A stretch of DNA of 39,316 bases from Echinostoma caproni (Eukaryota > Platyhelminthes > Trematoda > Plagiorchiida > Echinostomatidae). Shown piece by piece: positions 1 to 8,349 of this stretch; position 1 is the stretch's first letter; each line of letters starts with the position of its first letter. Made by a program: the position numbers and the translations under genes. Below the pieces are notes generated by a model. It did not search any database. It was given only the letters and a program-made list of their open reading frames with translations, and was not told the origin of the DNA. The stretch is taken from NCBI GenBank assembly GCA_900618425.1, contig UZAN01041898.1, forward strand, positions 14,294 to 53,609, in the 5' to 3' direction.

Positions 1-159
1 GGTGTGATTAAAACCATTACAAGTGCGATCGTTTCAAAACTCGTCGAGTCCGATCACACAGAGAGTGTGACTGAATCATTTCAGCCTCTCTACTGTGTTA
101 GAGGTCGCAGATCAAAGCCTATTAAAAATCACATCCTAGCCACCGCAGAGGCGGTTGGA

Positions 160-320
160 ATTCGTCTACATAATCCCACTTGTGCGCCCAAAAACAATTT
201 GTGAAGTTACTCCCTATCTGCCATGACCCTCCACCTCCCATCCTCATCCCATTGTATAAGTAATCATGAAATCATTTCCGGTAAGCAGATAGTGTATGTC
301 TCAGTTTGTTCTTATTTATT
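160..320. repeat. First unit of an imperfect direct repeat
   Basis: The stretch around 168-240 (CTACATAATCCC, then TGCGCCCAAA, TTTGTGAAGT and CCACCTCCCATCCTC) recurs in diverged form at about 413-500, roughly 245 bp downstream, with matching order of blocks and a similar C-rich tract. Seen directly by eye. An open frame covers 4-204 but matches nothing I recognise and probably reflects the repeat rather than a gene. The unit lies just outside the left arm of the inverted repeat at 325-694, so both may belong to one composite mobile element. Confidence 0.5.
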
Positions 321-324
321 ATTA

Positions 325-694
325 ACTGGCTAATACGTCACATTTTATATCACATCATTTTGTATGCAAAAGGTGAAACAAAACTAATGATTATTCAAAT
401 ATAGAAATACAAATACATAATCCCCCCTCGTGCACCCAAAGACAGTTTGTGACGTCACTTTCTACCTCCCATCCTCCCCCACCTCTTCCACCTCCCCCCC
501 TAATCTTAATCCCACCCGCAAATCACACAATAACACGGACAGAGCTCGAATTCCGATGGCAGGATCATCCATATCCGGTTTTGTAAAATTGGGGAAGAAA
601 ACAATAAAAACAATCCCCATTTTAATAATCATTACTGTTGTTTGCACTTTTCTATACAATATGATGTGATATAAAATGTGACTTATTAGTCAGT
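325..694. repeat. Inverted-repeat (fold-back) element with about 76-bp arms
   Basis: Arms are about 325-400 and 619-694. The core CACATTTTATATCACATCAT at 340-359 is exactly the reverse complement of 661-680. Similarity continues on both sides through the AATGATTATT blocks at 385-394 and their complement at 624-633. The roughly 218-bp spacer holds the second unit of the direct repeat seen at 160-320 and a C-rich tract. No transposase is encoded, so this would be a non-autonomous DNA element or a rearranged repeat. The 79-codon frame at 430-669 lies inside it and is probably chance. Arms and core are seen; mobile-element status is inferred. Confidence 0.55.
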
Positions 695-3120
695 CGATGA
701 GTCACTGAAAGAAGCTTTTCGGCCAAACTGCGTTTTTCAATCTTAGGGGCGTCGAGACTGATAGATCTCCAGGTGCTGGAAAAAAACATGAGCGGAGTAC
801 CTGGTTACAAGGATTTGTATTTTTTTGTATTTGAAAACAAAGTCCGGTGAGCAAAACAAGCTGTTTTTCGATAAATTTATCAACGGACCATCACAATTAT
901 ATACGGTTGTTTGTTTGTATTTGCTGAACTTGGGCAAGATTTTAAATCTACAGTTCACTGACTTTCCATACAAGGACAATAAAAGTGAAATTCAAGGATG
1001 TTAATTTAATGTGAACAACTTCAGATTATATGTGGAAAGTAAATCCGTGGGAAAGCTGTTCTTGTTAAGTATCTGAGATGAGGTGATTTGCAATAAAAAT
1101 ACCTGTGAGAACAAGTCAAGGTTCAGGGAAACTAAGTGTTAACTTGCCGGAGTTGGCGAATTTATCAATATTTGGTTTCAGAGGTACATCAAAGATTGGT
1201 ATCCAAGCTCACACCGAGGTATTTCTTTCAGGTCTATTTGAACCCGAAAAGAGAAAAACGCAATATATATATAGGTGGAACAGTTGGAGCGTTAAGATGT
1301 CCACCTAAAGTATGCAGAAAATCGTGAGCTTAGAAAACTGTGAGGAACTCGTGCTTAAGGTAATTGGAGGTGCATATATAAAAGCACAAAATCTACATAC
1401 TTGTGAAACACCCACGGAAATCAACTATTCAGTCACTGGAGTTTATGAGTAACATTATCGATGATGGAGTACCCTCATTCGAAAAAAATGGACTTGAAAT
1501 ACTGCCCACTGACCTTATGTATTGATCTCGGGGTGGAAATTAATCTGCTAACTATTCCGAAAAGTTAGTGAAACAAGCGAAGATCCTGGTTTAGCAAGTA
1601 GAGCTCAGACAGGATCAAAGTAAGAAGCGGGTAAGTGATCACGAAATATCTGCCTGATAAATTGTACAGAAGAGGTTAATGGCTTTGTATCGAGGGGATA
1701 ACTGAAAACGCGGTATACTGGTCACTTGGGTTTGATGTAAATGTAAATTAGAGTGGATCGTTTGGTATAGGGATAAAACGTTCGATAATTCGGTCAACTG
1801 CTTACTCAGGGGACTTAAAATAATTTGATACAAGTTCTCTGAAACGGGAAAGTTTGGGAGAACTTTAGAATTACAGCGCTTCGGGATGGAAATAACAGCG
1901 TTTCGGGATAAAACGTGATTTGAATCTATCTGTTATGTAGTGTCAGCATTATATTCTATTCGGTGCGGGACACATACGTTAGAGCTTATCTTTGCCTTAG
2001 TCCTAGAGTTTTGTCTATTTGGAGTTTCCGCGTCTCTTCTTGAAAGACTGCGATGGAGCATCTGCAGACAGATGACTACATGTTCACCTGATGGAGTCTA
2101 TGTGATGGTTCATACTGCGCTTCTTCTTTTCCTCACACACCCTTGGAAAACCTTCCTGTGTGTCAATTGTTTCGGGTGACTAGTAGTTGACCAACCAATT
2201 ATGACTTGTCATGATAAATCCCTCTTCGAAAAGAGCGAAGCACCTAAGTGCTCTTATCCTCATGCGGCCTATTCACACATTCCAATAGACAAACGCAAAG
2301 GAACCAAATCGCAATCGCGGTCTGGTCCTTATTCGGCTTGGTATCGTACGTGTTGATTATTACACTCATTTCTGTCGCCAGTAGAATTATGAGGCGTTAA
2401 ACGTGCTATTATTGAAACAGTCTCGACAAGGACTCGGCTTCAAATAAACATCGGTAGCCAACAATATACTTTTTGCAATTTTTACCGTTTTTAAACTGTG
2501 ACTGTCTATCCGGATCATTGTGTAAGTAACCTGTTTCAAGAATCTCTGCGCCTTGCTAAGCTTGAGAACGCAAATGATGCATTCGCTCTGATACGGTGTC
2601 ACGAATGCACATTACACGTCATGATGGGTCTCATTTCGGTGTGATAAATGTTTCAGTTCGTTTGCTCTGATGTGACAAGTGAAAATGACCTTTGAAGATG
2701 TGTGTCCTGGTTTCGCCCAGGTAAAGTACAGATAGACCGGGGATGCCTGAGGTCGTGTAAATACTGGCATATATGTGTTCTCCGAAAGCGCTTATTATCA
2801 GATAGATCCGAATACAATTATTGTAGTAGGTGAGTACATAATGCTGAGGAGTGAAGCCTACAAAATGAAAAGCATAGCATTATCGAAAGCCGTTGCAACT
2901 AATGTCCCAATTCTTAATAAATATATTAAATAATAAATAGTAATAAAAGTTAGGCCGCTGAGCAAATGCTCCTATCGCCGCACTGAATAATCATGCAGTT
3001 GAACAAATCAACATTATTTACCTTATGCACTATACAGCCTTGTTTTACTACAACTTTCCTGCATTTCTTGTGGAGTCAATTCTGATACGCGATGAAACGC
3101 TTGGCTAAGTGAATATTGAA
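695..3120. other. Non-coding stretch, no recognisable gene
   Basis: Both strands are full of stops. The longest frame is 1940-2179 (+, 79 codons, partly hydrophobic); it matches no family I know, and no convincing splice-bounded exon is visible. No repeat shared with the rest of the window was recognised. Likely intergenic or intronic DNA. Confidence 0.5.
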
Positions 3121-3124
3121 GCAA

Positions 3125-3192
3125 TGGTGGCCAACTGGTAAGGCTACCAAACTGTGACCCGGAAGTGCGGGTTCCAACCACTGCCGCCACCC
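3125..3192 (+). repeat. tRNA-like SINE head (Pol III A and B boxes)
   Basis: A good A-box-like TGGCCAACTGG sits at 3128-3138 and a B-box-like CGGGTTCCAACC at 3168-3179, with normal tRNA spacing of about 30 nt. The 5' and 3' arms do not form a clean acceptor stem, and the T-arm reads TTCCAA rather than TTCGAA. It therefore looks like a tRNA-derived SINE promoter, not a working tRNA. Flatworm genomes carry such SINEs. Boxes are seen; SINE identity is inferred. Confidence 0.5.
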
Positions 3193-3300
3193 GTATTCCC
3201 TGTTTCTATATTACCCCAAACAGCCTTTGTATGGCCGCATCCCCCTTCCTGAAAGTTGACTGTGCATTTGTATATTCAATAACTCAAAAAAGAAGTAAAA

Positions 3301-3354
3301 TACATACATATATATACATATATATATATATATATGTATATATAACAGTCTTGT
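3301..3354. repeat. (TA)n microsatellite
   Basis: Alternating TA/CA dinucleotides, mostly (TA)n with TACATA interruptions. It lies about 110 bp after the tRNA-like head and could be the A/T-rich tail of that SINE, though this is a guess. Confidence 0.85.
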
Positions 3355-3766
3355 AAGCAGCGGTGTTGATTGTTATATATTTATATATTTTGTAGTATGA
3401 CTCGGTCAGGGAGAAGACTCGACGGACGAAGTTATATTGATGTAAAACATAGCAACACTATAGGAATATGAGATGGTTCAATACAAAATGGCAATGGTAC
3501 GCGTGACTGTTGTTTTAGTCTGCATTCTCAGTATCTTGTATCAGTGCTGGGCGTCCTGCAACCTGTACAGTCTGTAAAAGGAAACGGGAAAAGGTGATTG
3601 TCAACGACAGTTTGACATTCAATTACTGTGCGTCAGTCAGTTTCGGCTTCAGACTAGACTATCTCCTTCTCTAGAAAGCGTCGTCCTCGACGTCTTAGCG
3701 ATTCCTCCCTCAATCGATACCTCTACTTAGACGGCAACCTCTGGCGGGTTCAAATTTGTTTCGCTA
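3355..3766. other. Possible 3' flank or LTR zone of the gypsy element
   Basis: This lies immediately downstream of the pol remnant on the minus strand. A purine-rich run on the minus strand (about 3697-3712) is where a polypurine tract would be expected. No matching LTR can be found on the other side, because the expected upstream LTR position is occupied by a fold-back repeat. The LTR assignment is therefore unproven. Confidence 0.25.
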
Positions 3767-4800
3767 TTATTTGTGGTGTGTGGTAGGTATGGTTTGAGTT
3801 GGTTGAAATGTGCCACAAAAGATGTTTGCTTCGATCCAACTTCCCGAACGACACAGTTTGTATTTTATAGTACTCGTTCTACTACAAAGGGTCCGCGCCA
3901 TTCTTGATAGAGTTTCGCTGGTACTCCCGGAATTGTCTGTCTTGTGAAACCATACCCGGTCTCTTGTTTGCGATGGGGCTCCGGAGCACTTCTTGCCATA
4001 ATAATTCTTCTGGTATCTCTGCGATGCCTCGAGGTGTGTGCGGGCCATCTGGTTCGCTGTTCCTGATGAGTCGGTCATCTTCCATAAGTACTCTGTGACC
4101 ATCAGTGGCTGGCGGTCGATCGTTGGTAGCCGGTTGTCGTTCGGAAGTCTTAACTCTCTGTCAGTCCACAGGAAGTGTGGTGTCTGGCCAGTGGATCGGT
4201 GGATCATGCCATTATAAGCTAGAAGTCAGCGTGGCAGTACGCTGTCCCACTCCCTAGGGTTACAGTCTGTGAAGGCCTTCAGAAGGGATTTTATTGAGCG
4301 GTTTGTCCTTTTCACCTAACCGCTGCACTGAGGATGGTAGGCCGTTGTTCTCGTCTTGTCTATGCCCAGGGCTTTGCATACTTCTCTCAGTAAATTGCTT
4401 TCGAAATTCGATCCACTGTCTGAGTGCAGCTGTCCGGGTGCACCCCATCTGTAAATCCATCTGTCGAGTATGGCGTCTGTTGCAGTCACAGCGTCCGCTT
4501 GTTTCAGGGGTATGGCCTCACACCATTTAGTGAAGTAGTCAACCAGTACAAAAATGTATCTATGGTTCATTAGCGTGTCCGGCAGGGGCCCGATTATGTC
4601 GAAACCGACCATTTTACTCGGGTATCCAGCAGTGACTGTCTGGAGTGATACCCGATTAATGTGGGACGGATTTTTGAAACTGCCACGGAGTTCACATGCG
4701 TTGCAGAAGTTTACGACATCCCTATGTAGGTGTGTCCACCAAAAGCGTTGTATCGCTGCAAACTCTAGTTTGTTGACCTAACCCAGTATGTAAGTCTGGC
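3767..4800 (-). pseudogene. Ty3/gypsy integrase remnant
   Basis: Integrase joins the element cDNA to host DNA. At the N-terminal side (about 4690-4790) a segment with HLHRD and CNAC resembles the zinc-binding HHCC domain. The catalytic core runs through VGFDIIGPLPD (first Asp, near 4600), VDYFTKWCEAIPL and LHSDSGSNF (second Asp). At the position 36 residues after the second Asp, where the DD35E Glu should stand, the codon reads Lys (VKRTN). A TAG stop sits two codons before it, apparently in place of a conserved Gln. Another stop follows in the C-terminal part near 4230, after which the frame at 3767-4207 continues into a C-terminal tail. The protein cannot be active. Confidence 0.88.
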
Positions 4801-5190
4801 AGAACTTCGCGAACCGGTGTCTGCGGCACCACTATCCGTGATGCGTAGTTTGGACCGTAGTGGACGAACATCACTCCTTCCACCGATTCCGCCAAATTTC
4901 ATCTCGAATTAATGCATACCGCGATTCACCCATACCGTATCTTGCTCGTCTATTCATAAACAAAGAGCGGACAGTGAGTGAACTTTGTCTTAACCTTGCA
5001 TTATGAAATGTTCCCATGTCATTAAAAACCTTTCTCCCGGTTGATTATGTACATTGTGACGGTTAGCGTGTATGATTTTTTTTAACTGAAACTTGAGCTT
5101 CAGTGCTTGCAAGCGTTATACAGCATACACAATTTTCAACTGGTTCCACATCGGCCAAAGGCACCGGCTCTCGTAGCTCCTTCCTTCCAT
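4801..5190 (-). pseudogene. Linker between RNase H and integrase, decayed
   Basis: No long open frame survives, but this stretch lies between recognisable RNase H and integrase parts of the same element on the same strand. In gypsy elements it encodes the connection and start of the integrase zinc domain. A short AT-rich, non-coding-looking segment at about 5020-5110 suggests further decay or a small insertion. Confidence 0.5.
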
Positions 5191-5191
5191 A

Positions 5192-5760
5192 TCACTGCTG
5201 GTCGGTCGGTCGGTCACCACCTAAGCGTAGTCTGTCGTAGATGAGCGCTGTTTCTCGGTTGTTTACCTGGACTGTTTGCCAACGCCCGTATTCCACCCGT
5301 TTCAGCCAAACTGTTGCTACGTATTGGTTGGCGCAAGTTGGACAATCTCCTTGGTGGCGGGAAGGGCGTCGCGACAGCGCATCGGCGTTTGTGTGATTTT
5401 TTCCGGGTCTGTGGTAGCAGTCGAAGTCGTATTCCTGGATTATTTCTTGCCACCGCACCGTTTGACCTTCAGCATTTCTGAAATTTTGTAGCCAGCTTAA
5501 GGATTCGTGGTCAGTACGGATAATGAATTTGAGGCCCACTAGATAGTGCCGGTAATATCTCAGAAAGAATACCAGTGCCAGCATCTCCTTTTCGAGTGGT
5601 ACAGTAGTTCTTTTCACTTTTGCTCAAGTATCGACTCCCGTAGGCCATTACATGTTCCTTTCCATATCCCGATTTTTGACAGTACTCCGCCGATTGCAGT
5701 GTCGCTGGCATCTGTGTCAAAACTTAACTGTCCGGCGGATAAAGACGTGTCTGGGAGTGC
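5192..5760 (-). pseudogene. Ty3/gypsy RNase H remnant
   Basis: RNase H removes the RNA strand during reverse transcription. Two overlapping frames on the minus strand each carry half. One (5511-5720) has KSGYGKEHVMAYGSRYLSK, typical of the first strands of the fold. The other (5192-5617) has EKEMLALVFFLRYYRHYL, then IRTDHESLSWL and the terminal NADALSRRP signature. A frameshift near 5600 separates them. The order and motifs are those of gypsy RNase H; the catalytic Asp of RTDHESL is retained. Confidence 0.88.
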
Positions 5761-5772
5761 TAAAACGGATGC

Positions 5773-6615
5773 TTAATAAAGGAGTTTTCTGAGTGTTTNT
5801 GAGTGTAGGGGTGACGCAATTCGGGCAAAACTGGAAATGAATCGCCTGTAGTAGGACGCTAATCCTAGGGAGTTTCTGACTTCCTCCAGACTCTGTGGTG
5901 TATGCCAGGTTTGTACTTGTTCGATTTTCTTCGGGCTTCCGTGGATCCCTGCTGCCGAAATGGTGTGTCCCAGGTATACAAACTTAAACTGCATGAAGGA
6001 GGCCTATCTTCCACAGTCTGTCGATGAACGCTTTCAGATTATCTAATCTCGGTTTTTTTTCCGTGTTTCTGTGAACGATTACATCATCCAAATAAACCAG
6101 ATATTGGTTTGGAATCAGACCCTGAAAAGCCTGTTGCATTATTCGTTGGAACGTAGCCGGTGCGTTCACTAGTCCGAACGGCATCGTCTGGAACTCGTAG
6201 AACCCTGATGGTGTGCAAAAAGCTGTTTTGGGGCAGTCTTTTTCATTTACTTCCACTTGCCAATATCCAGATATTAAGTCCAGAGTACTGAAGTATTTCG
6301 CGTTGACCAGTGCGACGAACAGATTGTCAACTCTGGGCAAAGGAAACGCATCCTTTTTTTTACTTTATTCAACTGCCTAAAGTCAACACACAAACGGAGG
6401 CTGCCGTCTTTCTTTCTCTCTAACACCATAGGAGCAGACCTTGGGGAAGTGGAAGATCGGATGACATTACATGTCTCCATATGCCGAATGGTCATGGTTA
6501 GCTCATTCACCCAAAATGCCGCTATGCATCTAGGAGGAATCTTTATCGGTGCGGCGATTGCTGTATCTATTCGATGTTCCACTAAGCTTGTCCGTCCCAG
6601 CTGAGTGTTAATTCA
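5773..6615 (-). pseudogene. Ty3/gypsy reverse transcriptase remnant
   Basis: Copies the element RNA into DNA. The N-terminal part (about 6615-6360) has VEHRIDT and the fingers motif [18 protein letters not shown]. The palm (5984-6340) has [13 protein letters not shown] with the first catalytic Asp, then PFGLVNAPATFQ, then YLDDVIV with the YxDD pair intact. The thumb side (5773-5994) has FVYLGHTIS and SYYRRFI. Breaks between frames fall near 6353-6361 and 5990; the first lies at a T homopolymer. An undetermined base occurs at 5799. Catalytic residues survive, so decay is mainly by frameshifts. Confidence 0.92.
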
Positions 6616-6828
6616 CGCGAACGCGTCAGTATACTGTTCGATTTCACGCTGAAGTTCCTTGACGCATTTGGGTTCCACTCCTGGAGCATAGTTCTTGATT
6701 AAATCGCAGATTTTCTGTCTGATAGGAGGGTCAATACCTTGTGGTGAAAGCAGTTGTTTACCGTCATTGATACTTCTCAACGGCGCTGATCCTCATTTCG
6801 TGGTCTGGGGTTGTGTAAATACGACTCG

Positions 6829-7435
6829 CTAGCCCCTGATCGTAATCGAACATCTTGGCAAATCAACTATGGCCCGGTTAGCCTGAAGGAAGGTCATTCC
6901 CAGGACGACATCCCATGGTAAACCGTCCGACGCAATTAGTGTTTGTGAAATTATCATGCCATTCCCGCTGATAGGGGCAGTTACCGTGCCCTTGACGTGC
7001 AGGAGACCGTTGTTGGTTGTTACTATACCTTTTTCAGTTTAAGATATCCGAAATCCAATTTAAGATTTCGCAATATGAATTTAAGATGTCCGAATATCTA
7101 TTTAAGATGTCATGTTGCTATGTTTTCACTCTGTACTGTGCAAGGTACTATCCACATAACAAAATGACATCTTAAATTGATACTCGGATATCTTAACTTC
7201 ATATATTAAGTTAGATTTCGAACATCTTAAACTGAAAAAGGTATAGTTTTACCCCTGTTTCACTAAGTGGAACATCTAAAGGGATCTGCCTACTGTGTAT
7301 TACTGAGCGAGCCGCCACGGTGTCGATCAATGCCTGCAACCTTTTCCCCCATAACATGATAGATTGCATGGGGTTGATTTTTAGGCTATGGCAGTGAAAT
7401 GGACAGAGAGGAATGCCTGCGAAGAGCCACCACAA
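6829..7435 (-). pseudogene. Ty3/gypsy aspartic protease, split by a MITE
   Basis: Retroviral-type pepsin-like protease that processes gag-pol. The active-site motif is read as LIDTVAARSVI near 7300-7330, so the usual DTG triad is DTV here. The C-terminal LGM..FL signature (read as VVLGMTFL) lies at about 6885-6907. Between them the 224-bp element at 7023-7246 interrupts the frame and brings a stop. The coding frame to the right (7247-7435) and that to the left (6829-7022) are in register if the insert and one copy of a TA are ignored. The protease was thus open when the insertion happened. The DTV change would by itself probably inactivate the enzyme. Confidence 0.8.
7023..7246. mobile_element. 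MITE inserted in gypsy protease, TA target site
   Basis: The ends 7023-7045 and 7224-7246 are perfect 23-bp inverted repeats beginning CTATACCTTTTTCAG. Weaker inverted similarity extends to about 95 bp in each arm, leaving a spacer of roughly 30 bp (about 7122-7154). Both arms repeat a TTTAAGATNTCCGAAT-like motif in opposite orientations: left at 7038, 7059, 7080 and 7100, right at about 7164, 7185 and 7219. Removing the element with one TA leaves the protease frame continuous, which supports a TA target duplication as in Tc1/mariner-type elements. No transposase is encoded, so it is non-autonomous. Structure is seen; superfamily is inferred. Confidence 0.8.
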
Positions 7436-7660
7436 ATCTGTGAGATGCTTGGCGCGTGTGTGCGCCAGAATGTATCCCGTGAACGAATAAACCAGACAAC
7501 CGCAGGTGGGCCGAGTCTAGCTGTGGGCTGGAACCGTCGACAGACAGGAGGTTCTTCGTGGAGAGAGCGAACTGACAATCCTAAAGAAAGAGAAATGCAG
7601 ACACCATGAACCAAAAGTTCGAGTGAGACACGAACACAAAGCACACCCAAACGGAATGGC
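7436..7660 (-). pseudogene. Possible end of gypsy gag / nucleocapsid, decayed
   Basis: Directly upstream of the protease on the minus strand, where the nucleocapsid region is expected. Frames at 7381-7662 show no clean CCHC knuckle, though a WFI-RSRDTF stretch near 7470-7500 could be its damaged form. Position is the main argument. Confidence 0.3.
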
Positions 7661-7737
7661 AAGTTGCAAAGTGGTTACAATATATATAAATATAATTCAT
7701 AAGCAGTAGTATGTGAATGACTGGACAAAATTTCCCT

Positions 7738-7790
7738 GGAAGCATACGACCGGTTTCGCGGTTTTTGCCACTCGTCAGTCATGCGTATCC
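7738..7790 (-). ncRNA. Type I hammerhead ribozyme, left arm
   Basis: Read on the minus strand: outer GGA (7790-7788), core CTGACGA (7778-7772), stem II GTGG/CCGC around a six-base loop, GAAA, then a palindromic ACCGGT ending in the GTC cleavage triplet (7750-7748). After the cleavage site, stem I returns and ends in TCC (7740-7738). Inner stem I pairs well except for one A·G next to the core. CUGANGA, GAAA and GUC are the invariant hammerhead parts; position 7 may be any base, so C is acceptable. Stem III is too short for a stable monomer, as in HHRs that work as dimers. Confidence 0.72.
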
Positions 7791-8007
7791 GGTAATCTTT
7801 TGTCAGTTCTTTCATATAATTGTACCTAGGAAGTGTATTTTCGTCATAATAACCTTGTTTGCAACATCGGGTAACCATCGATTCTTCATTGGACTGGCTG
7901 TGAAAGAGCTGTCTATCCAATGGTTACCCGATGTTGCAAACAAGGTTATTGTGACGAAAATACACTTCCTGGGTACAAGTGTATGAATGAACTGACTAAA
8001 GATTACC

Positions 8008-8060
8008 GGATACGCATGCCTGACGAGCGGCAAGAACCGCGAAACCGGTCGTGTGCTTCC
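8008..8060 (+). ncRNA. Type I hammerhead ribozyme, right arm
   Basis: Core CTGACGA at 8020-8026; stem II GCGG/CCGC (8027-8030 with 8037-8040) perfect around loop CAAGAA; GAAA at 8041-8044; stem III is the palindrome ACCGGT with cleavage expected after GTC at 8050. Inner stem I pairs 8014-8019 with 8051-8056 (four Watson-Crick pairs and two G·U). A small internal loop follows, then outer GGA (8008-8010) with TCC (8058-8060). Every invariant hammerhead position is present. The tiny stem III suggests efficient cleavage only as a dimer. Function is inferred; the fold is read from the sequence. Confidence 0.8.
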
Positions 8061-8184
8061 AGGGAAATTTTGTCCAGTCATTCACATACTACTTCTTATG
8101 AAATATGCTACCAAGACCATCAGGTCACGCTTGTTGCGGTTAGTAGGATCTAACCCACTCACAAAACATCGAATCATAGTATTG

Positions 8185-8314
8185 ATTCTTTATTGGACTG
8201 GCTGGCTCTGAAAGAGCTGTCTATCTAGTGGTTACCCGGTGTTGCAAACAAGGTTATTTTGCCGAAAATATATCTGTATATATTCGTCACAGCAACGTTG
8301 TTTGCAACACCGGG
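8185..8314. repeat. Truncated relative of the 7.7 kb fold-back element
   Basis: 8189-8230 repeats the spacer of the larger element (ATTGGACTGGCT, GAAAGAGCTGTCTAT). 8231-8272 repeats the inner part of its right arm. The sequence then turns back on itself (8279-8314), giving a hairpin with arms of about 36 bp and a six-base loop. The hammerhead part is absent. A (TA)n tract follows. Confidence 0.65.
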
Positions 8315-8328
8315 AGCCTACTGAGAAT

Positions 8329-8348
8329 TATATATATATATATATATA
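8329..8348. repeat. (TA)n microsatellite
   Basis: About ten TA dinucleotides abut the end of the truncated fold-back copy. Confidence 0.85.
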
Positions 8349-8349
8349 T

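Larger units (their letters stand above)
3767..7660 (-). mobile_element. Decayed Ty3/gypsy LTR retrotransposon, pol region
   Basis: On the minus strand the order is protease (7435-6829), reverse transcriptase (about 6610-5775), RNase H (about 5760-5190), a linker with an HHCC-like segment, then integrase (about 4800-3767). Integrase after RNase H is diagnostic of Ty3/gypsy rather than Ty1/copia. The reading frame is broken by several frameshifts, in-frame stops and one inserted MITE, so the copy is dead. There is an undetermined base at 5799. No LTR pair, primer-binding site or clear gag was found. Upstream (7436-7660) a stretch may be the ruined end of gag, but no intact CCHC zinc knuckle can be read. 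Trematode genomes are rich in such elements. Confidence 0.9.
7696..8102. mobile_element. 407-bp fold-back element with hammerhead ribozymes in both arms
   Basis: Arms 7696-7878 and 7920-8102 are inverted copies, 183 bp each with about 11 differences (about 94% identical), around a 41-bp spacer. Each arm carries a hammerhead motif: right arm on the plus strand, left arm on the minus strand. A possible AAATAT duplication flanks it (about 7688-7693 and 8101-8106), but the region is AT-rich so this is weak. No protein is encoded; open frames in the arms are mirror images of each other. It could be a Penelope-like terminal repeat pair, a retrozyme-like dimer in inverted form, or a MITE-like element. 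It sits where the upstream LTR of the gypsy element would be expected. Confidence 0.8.

Noticed and set aside
4065..4085. CTGATGAGTCGG near a GTC.
   Set aside because: Lies inside the integrase coding remnant, and no GAAA follows at a usable distance.
7717..8153. Frames of 77-89 codons on both strands that look conserved with each other.
   Set aside because: They are mirror translations of the two arms of the inverted repeat, not genes.
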